Source: Graphiopsis chlorocephala
Lineage: Eukaryota > Ascomycota > Dothideomycetes > Cladosporiales > Cladosporiaceae
DNA: 64,000 nucleotides
Direction: 5' to 3'
NCBI GenBank assembly: GCA_022828445.1
Contig: JAIZZJ010000004.1
Location: 434,001-498,000 of the forward strand
Part shown: in pieces, positions 1-11,700 of the stretch
Layout of the letters: each line of letters starts with the position of its first letter
How positions within the stretch are numbered: position 1 is the first letter of the stretch
Translations under genes and position numbers: made by a program
The notes under the pieces: model-generated
What the model saw: only the letters and a program-made list of their open reading frames with translations
Told to the model about the DNA's origin: nothing
Databases searched by the model: none

Positions 1-2422
1 GCGAAGGGATATGTTACGCCGAACACAAAGGCTGATATCGATATCTATGGCTTCGATGGATATCCTCTGGGTTTCGACTGCGCGAATCCTCAGACTTGGC
101 CCGATCAGGCCCTGCCAACTAGGTATGCCGACTCCCATGCTGCTTATGGCGGCGGTACTCCTTTTTCCCTCCTCGAGTTTCAAGGCGGATCCTTCGATCC
201 TTGGGGCGGCTGGGGATTTGCTCAGTGCCAGGAATTGGTCAACTACGAGTTCCAGAGAGTGTTCTACAAGAATGACTTTGCGCAGGGCGTCACTATCCTC
301 AACTTGTATATGACTTATGGTGGTACCAACTGGGGCAACCTTGGACACCCTGGCGGCTACACCAGCTACGACTATGCTGCAGTCATCAGCGAAGAGCGTC
401 TTGTTGATCGCGAGAAGTACAGCGAAGCCAAGCTCGAGGCCAACTTCATCCAAGCTTCTCCTGCGTACTTGACAGCAGAGTACCAGAACAGCACCAATAT
501 CAACGGCAGCTACACTGGCAACACCGACCTCGCCGTCACTGCGCTTTACGGCAACGTCACCAAGTTCTTCGTCATCAGACATGCCGCTTTCAACTCGCTC
601 GAGGACACCGACTATACCATCACTCTTCCCACCAGCCAGGGCAACCTTTCCATTCCCCAGCTTGGCGGCAAGCTGTCTCTCAAGGGGCGCGACTCCAAAT
701 ACCATGTGACCGACTACGACCTTGGCGGCATCAACCTTCTTTACTCCACCGCTGAGATCTTCACCTGGAAGAAGTATGGTGACAAGACGGTTCTTGTCGT
801 CTATGGAGGCCCGAACGAGGAGCATGAACTTGCGGTGTCTGATGGCGGCAAGGCAAACACCGTTGAAGGTTCTGATGTGAAGACTGCGACTAAGAACGGC
901 GCAACTGTGCTGCACTACACGACGAGCTCGGAGCGTAGGGTCGTTGAGCTTGAGAACGGCCTTTACGTCTACCTACTTGGTAAGTTCTTCACCCTGATAA
1001 CAATGATGCTGAGTGCCATTACTAATGACGACAGACCGCAACTCTGCATACAACTACTGGGTTGTTGACTTGCCTAGTGACGATACTTTCGGCAACTACA
1101 CAAACCCTTCCCACTTGACTTCCGCGCCTATCGTCCGCACAGACTACTTGCTCCGCACTGTTGAGGTCACCTCTGACTGCATCCACCTGACTGGCGATCT
1201 CAACGCCACATCGACCGTCGAGGTCATCGGCGGCCCAGACAAGGTGAAGTCTCTGACGTTCAACGGAAAAGATCTCGAGTTCAAGCAAAGCACTACTGGA
1301 TGCAACTCCATCGTTGCCACTGCAGAGTTCGAGAAGCCAACCTTCTCCGTGCCAGACTTGACCACCGCTTCATGGAAAGTCATCGACACTCTCCCCGAGA
1401 TCGAGTCGTCTTACAATGATGACTCCTGGACCGTGGCCGACCACACCACCACAAACAACACTGTACTTAACCTGACCACACCGACCTCACTCTACTCAAG
1501 TGACTACGGCTACCACACAGGCATTCTGCTTTACCGTGGACACTTTAAGGCGAACGGCCATGAGTCAACCCTCTACCTGTCCACCTATGGCGGTGCCGCA
1601 TTCGGCCACACCATCTATCTCGATGGCACTTACATTGCTTCGTTCACTGGAGAGGATGTCCTCCCTACCTACAACGCCACCTACGATCTCCCAAGCAACC
1701 TCACCTCTGGTTCAGAGCACGTCATTACGGTAATCGTAGACAACAACAGCCTCAACGAGAACTACATAGTCGGCGAAGACGAGATGAAACTTCCTCGTGG
1801 CGTCCTCGACTACGACCTGGCCGGTCACCCCAAGTCAGACGTCACCTGGAAGCTCACCGGCAACCTGGGTGGAGAGCACTACATCGACCAAGCCCGCGGT
1901 CCCCTCAACGAAGGCGGCCTCTACGCCGAGCGCGCTGGCTTCCACCTCCCCGGCGCCCCAACATCCGACTGGAAATCTAGCGCCGGCCCTCAAGAAGGCC
2001 TCTCAGGTCCTGGCATCGCTTTCTACACCACCACTTTCGACCTCGATTTGCCCACCGGCTACGACATTCCTCTCGCCTTCTCTTTCGCCAATGGCACTTC
2101 CAATGCCACCCAGCAGGGAGAATACACTTTCTCCAACGGCACCGCGCGCCCGGCTGCTTACCGCTGTCAGCTGTTCGTCAACGGTTACCAATTCGGTAAG
2201 TATGTGCACAACGTGGGTCCGCAGGATGTCTTCCCTGTTCCGGAGGGTATTTGGAACTACCAGGGAAGCAACACTGTGGCGGTCAGTTTGTGGGTGCAGG
2301 AGGAAGATGGGGCTAAGGTGGAGAGTTTGACGTTGGTCACTGGGCCGGTGATTCAGAGTGGCTTTGGGGCTATTGAGCCTGCGCCGCAGCCGGCTTGGGA
2401 GAAGAGGGAGGGTTTATATTAA
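1..2422 (+). CDS. GH35 beta-galactosidase, 5'-truncated by the window
   Basis: Hydrolyses terminal beta-galactosides, probably outside the cell, in plant polysaccharide or lactose use. The frame is open from base 1. Exons are <1-979 and 1035-2422; the 55-bp intron (GTAAGT...GACAG) joins in phase to give YLLDRNSAYNYWV, a hallmark of fungal GH35 enzymes. LLEFQGGSFDPWGG near the start carries the catalytic nucleophile Glu (codon 175-177), and TYGGTNWGNLGHPGGYTSYDY completes the barrel end. Jelly-roll domains follow, with FVNGYQFGKYV close to the C-terminus. The visible part is 788 residues. In fungal LacA enzymes the nucleophile lies near residue 298 and here it is residue 59 of the visible part, so about 240 N-terminal residues (signal peptide and acid/base Glu) lie outside. 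Many NxS/T sequons fit secretion. No damage is seen. Family is certain; substrate preference is not. Confidence 0.95.
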
Positions 2423-2498
2423 GTGATGTGTAGACGATACTAGCGGATGTTTCATAGATGTCGTGATACAACAGCAATTAATGACCACTACAAAGACG
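2423..2498. other. short convergent 3' region
   Basis: AT-richer spacer between the stop of the GH35 gene and the 3' end of the HET relic on the other strand. It probably holds the GH35 3' UTR. No gene is seen. Confidence 0.5.
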
Positions 2499-3668
2499 CT
2501 AAGAAAAAGTCGTTTTCTTATTATCAGAACAGCCTGCGCTATGAAATTTCTCATCATCTAGCCCTTCGCCAGTCACGAACTCGGCATGATAGCAACCCCC
2601 CATGAGCTGATAATGATCTTCCCGAGCCTCGAAATTTTTCTCAACGCCGATGATGGCACCAGTGCTGTCCCTAGCATACGCTTCCGAAGATCTGAGAACA
2701 TTCGCCTCAATGTCCGTATCAACATAGACAGGCCTTAGGACGAACGGCACATGGGATCATGGACCACCCACACTTGATCGCCAGGCCGACAAGTACGATA
2801 GCAGAGCCCGTGGCCGCCACTCTGCGAACTGAAATATGCGTCGAGATGGTAGGGATGGAAATCGTGGGGAGCAAGGCATGTGGCATATCGCCGCACCCAA
2901 GCCAGGATACAAATGTATCCAGCAGGACCATATCGTCTGACGAGTTGTACCTTCGCGGTTCGGGGCCTTCCAGGATGACCCCTCCTACCATAGTGCGCCA
3001 TATCTGCTCGTTTGTCTGTGTACGCCGACCCACGGCGTGCGCTTCCAAGTCGAACTCGGCGACTTGCATCCAGGCTTTGAACGTCCATCGCCAGAGGCCT
3101 AGGTGTGGCTGGCGAACTTCTTGGCAAATGGTCTCGAGGGTTCCAACACACCTTCCCTTGACAGCGAGAGCAAGCTGGTTTGGACGTTCTTTCGGCGGCA
3201 AGCAGGGCCACGAGAACCACTTCTCATGATACAACGATGTGCTACTACCCACTGGCACCAAACTCCTGATCGACAACCCAATTAGCTGAATTCGCTTGGT
3301 ATTCGTATTCCGTCCATTGCCGGTCAAAGTCCCGGACCCAAGACGCCCACTTGTCGGACGATGGGCCGTACTGGGAGCCTCTCAGACTCTGCAAGCCGCC
3401 CAGTGGCCCAGCTAATAGTTCGCAAATAGCACGATAGGAGACCGATTGCAGCGGCTCTGATTGATTGGGTATAATTGGGTATAATCTCTCCAGAGTCGTT
3501 GCCTATCAGGCCAAGCATGCCATAGATCTTGTCCCTAGGATCTTGACATTTCCGATGGCCGTAATATTTGTGACAAAGGTCCGGACTGAGCGCCATACCA
3601 GCCGCTAGAAGCTTGGGAACGCACTGTAGCTGAGCGTATAGCACGCATTGCGTGGTTAGAGCGGTCAT
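2499..3668 (-). pseudogene. HET-domain (heterokaryon incompatibility) protein relic
   Basis: HET proteins drive non-self recognition and cell death after fusion of unlike fungal cells. On the minus strand the frames read, in order, DPRDKIYGMLGLIGN and EIIPNY (about 3540-3460), then in another frame SSDKWASWVRDF and NWVVDQEFGASG (about 3355-3250), then a third with KERPNQLALAVKGRCVGTLE (about 3200-3140), then GLCYRTCRPGDQVWVVH (about 2810-2755), and last VPFVLRPV and EDHYQLMGGCYH (2750-2570). This is the normal order of HET-family proteins, including the C-terminal GD-V-VLRP and Y-L-GGCY blocks. At least four frame changes break it. No convincing N-terminal HET core is found upstream. One break coincides with a 10-bp tandem duplication at 3464-3483. 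It could in principle be a badly intron-split gene, but internal stops and missing splice sites argue against that. Confidence 0.8.
3464..3483. repeat. 10-bp tandem duplication inside the HET relic
   Basis: The ten bases ATTGGGTATA occur twice in direct tandem. Ten is not a multiple of three. Reading with one copy joins the upstream frame (EIIPN) to the downstream frame that carries CELLAGPLGGLQSL and WASWVRDF, so the duplication explains this frameshift. Confidence 0.85.
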
Positions 3669-4006
3669 TATATCTTCTGAAATCTAAAGTGAACGTTCGT
3701 ACAATTGAGTTGTAATTACAGTACAGCTTCGTATCGACAATGCAGCGGACATGTCCTCTGCTCAGCACATAAACGCTGTGATGTTCTCTACAATACTTTC
3801 ATCAAGTATGAGGCATACTATGCCGCTAAGCCGGTCTAGTGCCGTCCCAAGATGCCTTAACAACTGCGGACCTTAGCCCTTCTGCTGTGAGCCTCGGCCA
3901 GGTCGCAGCTGGAACTCCCAGACAGCATCTGCTCGAAAGACACACCTCGCAAGCGAAACAGACATTCCACCTCTGCTGGCGCTATCGTGTCAGCTGGGCT
4001 CGCAAT
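3669..4006. other. intergenic region between HET relic and NLR-like gene
   Basis: A head-to-head spacer between the two recognition-type genes. It may hold eroded N-terminal HET sequence on the minus strand or the promoter (or a missed first exon) of the NLR-like gene on the plus strand. No motif is clear enough to assign. Confidence 0.4.
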
Positions 4007-7000
4007 ATGTTTCCTTCTCAGCAGCGCCTTGGCCATGCCTTCGCCGACATCGACCTCCGTGACGATGCTAGGGCACATCTCGGAGACGTGTACAACGTTG
4101 TTCATCCTGCTCCGAGTCTGTGTCGAGGTGACCCTACGTCAAACTTACTTCCGCTGACAAGCGTTGCTTTAGACCGCCCGGAAACTCCACCGAGCCCTCT
4201 TTCGACCGTGCCTTTTCCGCGAGATCCGGACTTCGTTGATCGTGGCTCGCTGCTCAGCGAGATCGACCAGAAGCTCGCTAGCCCCGCCGCCAGGGTCGCG
4301 CTTGTCGGACTCGGTGGAGTAGGGTGAGACACAGACGCCAGCGCCATCTGCCCACTTTTCGTTGCACGACTGACGCAGACACAGAAAGTCACAGCTCGCG
4401 ATCGAGTACGCATACCGAAAAAGAGATCGTTCGACAAATACGTGGGTGTTGTGGATACACGCGAGCAGTGCAGCACGCTTCGAGCAGAGCGTGCGCGATG
4501 TGCTGGACAGAATAAAGGCACCCGGGCGAAGCGACCCCGAGGCAAATATATTCCAGCTGTTTAAGACCTGGTTGTGCGATGCGACAAAAGGAAAGTGGCT
4601 AGTAGTGCTCGATAACGCCGATGACGACAGCTTCCTCCTTGAGTCCTCTACTACGCTCTGGTCTGGCGAGGGTAAGACTCAGCATTATGGCTGTCGAGAA
4701 AGGCGGCTTGACTATGTGCCTGTGTGCGACCATGGATCTATGTTGATCACAACAAGGAGCCGGGCTGCCGGCTTAAGAATGGTTGAGCAGAACTGCATTG
4801 TTGGCGTCGGCCCGATGGAGGAAGAGCATGCACTCACTCTGATAGAGAGAAAGCTAGGGGAATCGCACGACCGAGAAGAGGTGGCCAGACTTGCGGGTGA
4901 GCTGGATTTCATGCCACTTGCTATAGTGCAAGCGGCAGCATACATCAGACAGAGGGCGCCGAGGTGCACGGTGAGTCAGTACGTGGACAAACTGAGAAAG
5001 AACGAAAAATCGAGGTTGAGTCTCTTGAACAGAGACGCGGGAGACTTGCGGCGGGACAGAGAGGCGAGGAACTCCATCGTCCTGACGTGGGAGATCTCCT
5101 TCGAGCACATCCGTCAGGTCAGACGTTCTGCTGCTGATCTTCTGTCTCTAATGAGCTTCTTCGACCGCCAAGCGATCTCAGAAACCTTGCTGAAACACAG
5201 GACTTCCGACCGAACGCATTCAATACGCAGCAAGGCCACAGGACAGTACGGCAGGACACCACAAAGTGATATCGACAGTAGGGTCTCAGACGAGGACTCT
5301 GAAGACACATCGGGCGCAGAAGATGATGAGTTCGAAGAGGATATTGCGACGTTGAGAGACTACTCGTTCGTCTCCATTACTGCTGATACAACCGTGTTCG
5401 AGATGCATAGGCTAGTGCAGTTCGCGATGCAGAGTTGGCTGAAAATCAATAACTCGTTTGAGCGATGGGGACTGCAATTCATGAGCAACCTCCACAAAGC
5501 CTTTCCTCCTGGCCATTTCGAGAATTGGAAGAGATGCCGATCCCTCTTTCCACACGCAATGATGGCGTTCCAAACGAAGCTTGTCGACGAAGAAGCCATT
5601 GTGACGCAAGCCTCTCTGCTACTTCGCAGCGGGCTATATGCTTCAGGGACTGGCGCCTATATTGACGCCGAAAAGATGACAAAGAAGTCTACGACAATTC
5701 GCGAGCGAGTGCTGGGAGATGAGCATCCTGACACGATAACGAGCAAGGCTAACCTTGCTAGAACGTACTCAGACCAAGGGCGGTGGAGCGAGGCAGAGAA
5801 GCTAGAGTTGGAGGTAGTAGAGACGAGTAAGCGCGTGCTCGGAGATGAGCATCCTTCTACGATAACGCGCAAGGCTAACCTTACGTTGACGTACTGGAAC
5901 CAAGGGCGGTGGAGCGAGGCGGAGAAGCTGAAATTAGAGGTAGTAGAGACGAGCAAGCGTGTACTCGGAGACGAGCATCCTAATACGATAATATACAAGG
6001 CTAACCTTGCTAGAACGTACTCAGACCAAGGGCGGTGGAGCGAGGCAGAGAAGCTGGAGTTGGAGGTAGTAGAGACGAGCAAGCGCGTGCTCGGAGATGA
6101 GCATCCTTCTATGATAACGCGCAAGGCTGACCTCGCTGTAACGTACTTAGACCAAGGGCGGTGGAGCGAGGCAGAGAAGCTAGGGTTGGAGGTAGTAGAG
6201 ACGAGCAAGCGCGTACTCGGAGAAGAGCATCCTGATACGATAACGCGCAAGGCTAACCTCGCTGTAACGTACTTAGACCAAGGGCGGTGGATCGAGGCAG
6301 AGAAGCTAGGGTTGGAGGTAGTAGAGACGAGCAAGCGCGTACTCGGAGAAGAGCATCCTGACACAATAAGAAGTAAGGCCAACCTCGCGTCGACGTACTG
6401 GAACCAAGGGCGGTGGAGCGAGGCAGAGAAGCTAGGGCTAGAGGTGGTAGAGACGAGCAAGCGCGTGCTCGGAGATGAGCATCCTGACACGATAAGAAGT
6501 AAGGCCAACCTCGCGGCGATGTACTCAGAGCAAGGGCGGTGGAGCGAGGCAGAGAAGCTAGGGCCAGAGGTAGTAGAGACGAGCAAGCGCGTGCTCGGAG
6601 ATGAGCATCCTGACACGATAAGAAGTAAGGCCAACCTCGCGGCGATGTACTTAGAGCAAGGGCAGTGGAGCGAGGCAGAGAAGCTAGGGCCAGAGGTGGT
6701 AGAGACGAGCAAGCGCGTACTCGGAGAAGAGCATCCTGACACAATAAGAAGTAAGGCCAACCTCGCATCGACGTATCGGAACCAAGGGCGATGGAGCGAG
6801 GCAGAGAAGCTAGGATTAGAGGTGGTAGAGACGAGCAAGCGCGTGCTCGGAGAAGAGCATCCTTCTACGATAACGCGCAAGGCTAATCTCGCTGTAACGT
6901 ACTTAGGCCAAGGGCGGTGGATCGAGGCAGAGAAGCTGGAGTTGGAGTTAGTAGAGACGAGTAAGCGCGTGCTCGGAGAAGAGCATCCTTCCACGATAAT

Positions 7001-7091
7001 GCGCAAGGCTACCCTAGCCAGAACATACAGGAACCGGAGGCAGTTGAAAGATGCTACGGATTCGGAGTTAAGTGACGGGGAAGAGCAATGA
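4007..7091 (+). CDS. NB-ARC / TPR-repeat NLR-like protein
   Basis: A fungal NLR-type STAND ATPase: nucleotide switch plus ligand-sensing repeats, typical of fungal allorecognition and innate immunity. Exons 4007-4323 and 4385-7091 give 1,007 residues. The 61-bp intron lies inside the P-loop codons (GLGGVG|KSQLAIEYA). Residues 1-90 include AFADIDLRDDARAHLGDVYN and FPRDPDFVDRG, the usual linker before NB-ARC. Walker B is KWLVVLDNADD (about 176), then GSMLITTRSRAA, a GLPL-like FMPLAIVQAAAYIRQR, and an MHD-like FEMHRLVQFAM. An acidic insert (EDTSGAEDDEFEEDI) precedes the MHD region. From residue 547 come ten complete TPRs of exactly 42 residues (RVLGxEHPxTI...QGRWSEAEKL) and a partial eleventh. 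The ATG at 4007 is the best start seen. No effector domain precedes the linker, so either an upstream exon is missed or the protein lacks it. Confidence 0.85.
4324..4384 (+). other. intron splitting the P-loop
   Basis: GTGAGA donor and CACAG acceptor, 61 bp. Splicing joins GLGGVG to KSQLAIEYAYRKRD and moves the frame to that of the long second exon. Without it the first exon meets a TGA at once. Confidence 0.85.
5706..7061 (+). repeat. 126-bp tandem array coding for 42-residue TPRs
   Basis: Ten units of exactly 126 bp (5706-6965), then a shorter eleventh that decays after about 95 bp. Neighbouring units differ by only a few bases, mostly at residues 9-13 and 19-24 of the unit (for example DTITSK, STITRK, DTIRSK; ARTYSDQ, ASTYWNQ, AAMYSEQ), while RVLG(D/E)EHP and WSEAEKL hardly vary. 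Because the unit is a multiple of three, the opposite strand is also open over 449 codons. Confidence 0.95.
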
Positions 7092-8708
7092 ATCTTAGAT
7101 CAAAGGCGGTAGCAGGAAGCGGAGTCGCTTGTACATATGACGTTTAGGGAGTTCTAAGCTCCCAATAAGATGACTTCCCAAGACTGCCAAACTCCGTGAG
7201 TTGTGTCAAGATCGCTCAAAAAGCATGGCTTAGGCAGTGAGAGGTTGATCAGCCCGTTCCGTTCCACAAAGCTGTCTGAGCTGATTCAGACGAGTCGGCC
7301 GCGCGACGACTATCGATCTTATCCTGCAGCCTTTTTCCAGCGGGATTGTCTAGTGATAACATGCTGGAAAAAGACAGGTGCATACTCCTACCAAAGCACG
7401 TAGGTCTTCTGACCCGCAGTCGTCTAGCTCATTTGGCTCCCGATATCTGACACTGACATCGGTTGCACTCGTTGCTATAAGACGTGGTGGCTTTCGCATA
7501 CTGCCCGCTCTCCATCGCGCCTGCAGCCGAACGAATAAAGATGTAGGCATAGCGCGATGTCGGTCTGCTTCTCGAACAGCATATGCTTGTACAGGCAGGC
7601 ATCAGCGGCTTTTTACAAATCCCCTGTTTGGCGCTTACATTGGTGCATTGGTGCTAACGACGTGGATCCGTAGGTTCAAAACACATATACTATGCCGTGT
7701 CCTGAACCACGACGAACCTACGCGACTAAATCTCAACCTCGCCAGTCTGTTGCACCGTTCTCTAGTCGAAGTAGAACGTTTAGGTAGTGCTCGACAGCAA
7801 TGATGGTTTCCAGGACAGTTGGTACGCATGACATCTGGAAAGGCATAAATAGATATACAGTCAGTCTACCTAAGAAACTCTCGGACAATCTGAAAGATTC
7901 AATTTACACGTCGATTGCTTAATGTGCAAAGGAGAAAATCGGAAATCAAATATCGATCTTCCTTGACGCCTGGATTTCCCCTGCACGTGAACGGACGTAC
8001 TTTAGGTTTTGTAGAAAGACTGTACGCCATTGCAGAACGTCTCATCCCCAATCTGCAATGAATCAAAAACATAACAAAGAAAAAGAACGTGAAAGGCGCA
8101 AGTTTTGTTATTAACTGATATTTCATTTCAATCAAATGAAATCCTAGACCTTGCATGGACCGCCGAAGCGGCTCATGCGCAAGGTCCAGCAGAGAGGAGA
8201 GTTTATCATCGGGTATCTTGGTATTACAATATGAGCGAAAATCAAAACATGCTGCTCCACAGCACGTCATTTCGCCCTCGGCCGTTTCCCATCATCAACA
8301 AAATCTCGGCCAGCCACAAACGGGGGCAAACTTTTGTGTTTCGAAAAGGTTCCCCATTTCATCTCAATTCTTCCCTTCCATTCATTCCCTTCCAAGTATT
8401 CCCGAAACCGTCGCTGAGCCTTGTCGTTCAGCGGTGACAAGGCCAGCCGGATTGCCGCCCTGGCGAAGGGGGGCATGTGTGTGCCCGCCTAAACCGTCCA
8501 GAAATAACGCCGTCGCTAGTATGCAGAAAAGTGATGTATTATGAAGAAAGAACCATGCAAGGGGCAAGTATCGGCGGTATTGACACTGGTCCCGCAGGTC
8601 CCGCAATGAGCAATGCCATGCTCAAAAAAGAATTGGAAGTAGAACGCCGTTGGAAAAACAAGTTTTGGTGTTGCAGTTAGTCGCAGGCGAGCAGGTGAGG
8701 GAGAGGAA
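7092..8708. other. 1.6-kb intergenic region
   Basis: Between the NLR-like gene and the 3' end of the PPR gene. Only short ORFs without protein-like composition are present (for example at 7378-7803 and 8155-8544). No repeat, RNA gene or domain is recognised. Confidence 0.5.
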
Positions 8709-11700
8709 TTACCTCACGAGCTCTGCGATCTTGCCGGCGACGGCACTGGGGTAGCCCCTGCCTAGTGCCTCTTTGACGACCTGTTTGGCGTCATCGCGCT
8801 TCTCAGCCGCGAGGCAGGCGCGTACCATGGCCTCGTAGGTGCTAGGCTCGCGCTTGGATGCCGGGACGCGGGCGAAGGCCTGCTTGGCCTTGTTGAGGTC
8901 CTTCTCAAGGGTCCAACCGTGGATGAGAGCGTTGGCGATGTACGGGGTGTACTCGACGTGGCGGGCACGCATGTCTGCGAGAAGGCTGTCCGCGAGCTCG
9001 GATTGGTGGTTAGCGTTGAAGGACTCGAAGAGAGCCTGGTACAAGCAGGGCTGAGGGCGGACGGTGGCAGAGAGAGCAGTGTCGAACATGGCACGAGCAG
9101 CAGGTAGGTCGTGCTGCACGCAGCCCTTGGCGTGAATCAAGGAAGCGTAGTGCACTGCCTCGGGCTGAAGTCCGGCGGCTGCCATATCAGCAAGGACTGT
9201 CTCAGCAGCTTGCATGTCAACGGGTTCCAAGGTGGCGTGGGTGTCGATGAGAAGCTTGTAGGTGTGCAGCGTAGGCTCGATACCCTTGCTGCGCATACGC
9301 TCGTAGTAGGAGAGAACCTTGCTACGGTCACGCTTGGTGGTGAGGAAGTACTGCATCAAGCTGTGGTAAGGAGCAGGACGGGGCTTGTAGTTGGTCGCGG
9401 ATTCCATCTCCTCGAAGATCTCCTCGGCGAACTTCTCGTCGCTGACGCGGCAGAGCGCGTTGACAATGGTGCCGTAAGTGACGCTAGTCGGGCGGACACC
9501 AAGGTTGCGCATCTCAGCGAAGTAGAACAAGCAATCGTCGATGCGGCGAGCCTTGCCAAGCTTGCCGATAAGAGCGTTGTAGAGGAAAGAAGAAGGCTCG
9601 ACACCCTCAGCCTTGGCTTGGTGGAAGATCCTGACTGCCTCAGTCGCCTCGTCAAATGTCTTGGTATTCTCCTTGAGAGTGGTAATGTAAAGACCAAAAG
9701 TGTTTGCTGAAGGCGAGAAGCCAAGCTCAATCATGTCCTGGTGGTACCTGGCTGCAAGGTCGCGAAGGCCAAGGTTGAGGCAGCCGGCGACCATGTGGTC
9801 GAGAATCTGCTGCCAACCGAAGCGAACGACGCGGTAGCGGGCATCGAAGGGCACATCTTGCTTCGCCATCTCGAGAACGTCACGAGCCATGTCAAAGTTG
9901 TTCTCCTTGGCGGCGCCTTCAATCAGCTTGCCGTAGGTGAACATACGTGGGACACGACCGACACGGCGCATGTTGCGGAACTTGGTGAGAGCCTCGTTCA
10001 TGCGGCGACCGTGAGGACGCTCAAGCAACTCGTTGATGGCGTTGGAGCCCTTGACGTCGGTCCTGGCAGCGTACGGGTCGAAAGACTCGTCATATGCAGG
10101 CGCCTGAACGAGAGCTGGACTGAAAGCCGGAGTGGGAGGGTAGCGGTAGTTGTTCCACAGACGAGAGAGCTCGGCGTGGTCAATGTTGATCAATGTCCTC
10201 TCAATCATGGTTTCGGTTTCAGGAGATGGCATGATGGCCTTCGCGACGATGTTCTCGAGGAGGCAGCCGAAGCGAGCAGGACCGGCGATGTCCGCTGTGG
10301 ATTCGCGGACAATCATGCCAGCCTGGATGCGGAGAAGCAGCTCAACATCAGCAGGGTTCAGTTGCGCAATCTGCTCAGGGCCGAGTCGGGCGACAGTGTG
10401 CTCCGCAATGTTGTCGACAAGTGCGCCGTTCTCGGTCATGAGGCGAAGAAGCTCCACGCTGCTTCCAGCAGGGAGCGCCGTCTTGCCGCTCAGCATGTAT
10501 CTGCCAATGACCTCGATCGCCTCATCAACACGCTCGGCAGTCTTTGCTTGTGCACTCTCAGGCTGGGCGTCGCGGATACGAGCAAACATGTGGCGTGTTT
10601 GACCCAAACCACGCTGAGACTGGCCAGTGGCGATCAGGGCAATGGCGCGCATGGTTGTCGGCTCGATGAACGACATTGAGACGGGTGCAGACTCCAGGAT
10701 GTTCCAGTACTGCTCGGCAGCTTCGACATTGGCGTTGCGGACGTGCATAGCGAGCATGGCCATGGCGGGGTTAGAGAGGTCAAGGGAAACCTTGGCAAGC
10801 GCATCGAAAGCCTGCAGACTCTGTGCCTCGAGGTTGCTGTCAGCTGCAGCGATGCAGATCTTAGACATCGCAGAGGCAAAGGCGTCTCCGGTGAGTGAGC
10901 GGCTGAGCGCGAAGGCATCCTGGTAAACACCCTCCTCGATAGCCAGGGGAAGGAGTGCTTGGAGCGCGACGATGCCGCGAAGCTTATCAAGCTCGTTGGA
11001 GTCAGTGATATCGGCCTGGACAGCTGACAAGAACTTGAGTCCGCCAGGGAGGCGGTCTGCAGAACCGTACGCCTTGATCAGAGCAGCGTAGACTTCGTAG
11101 TCCACGCGGTCCATTTGGTGGGTCTCCGCGCTGTTGGCAACGGCAAGATCCTTGTATTCGTCGTAGCAGTTCACAGCGCTCTTCAAGTCGCCGGTGGTGC
11201 CGTAGGCAGCAATCACTGGCGGGAAGACGCTGGAGGCAACAGCCATTGAACGAGATATCATGTGCTCGTAGACAGCAGACATGTCTTCAACACGGCCCTG
11301 TTCAGCGCAAGCGCGCACAAGAGCGGAGCACACAGCACTGGGAAGCATCTCAGAGCCATCTTGCAGCGCGCGGTTGAACATCGTGAGCGCGATCGTGATG
11401 GAGCTGTCTTCGAGAAGCATTGTGTACTGTGACTCGTTGGAGCGGAACAAGAACTGATCCTGTCCCTCGAGACCACCATAGCGAGTAAGGCGATCTTCCA
11501 AATCCTTGCGGGCAGCCACAGATTCCGAGGCGCGAGCTGCAAGCAGATCGATCAGGATGCCGAAAGTGGCAACGCTGGGAGTCACTCTACGCTTGAGCAT
11601 GTCAGAGTAGACCTCCAGGGCCTTGGGCACTCTCTTTTGCTTGCTAGCGGTCAGTCCAAGAACTGATTCGAGGAGCGCATGGTATGCGGCAGGTGATGGC

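Noticed and set aside
5706..6965. Regular direct repeats, considered as a CRISPR-like array
   Set aside because: There are no spacers, the repeats code for TPRs, and the genome is eukaryotic.
5657..7006. 449-codon open frame antisense to the TPR array
   Set aside because: A by-product of the 126-bp unit being divisible by three. Its Ser/Arg/Cys-rich repeat matches no fold, and the sense strand has a clear TPR sequence.
8105..8544. Overlapping 110- and 129-codon frames
   Set aside because: Both are Ser/Pro/Arg-rich, overlap each other in different frames, and show no motif.
9111..10679. Long plus-strand frames inside the PPR gene
   Set aside because: Shadows of the minus-strand PPR reading frame; no domain or splice structure of their own.
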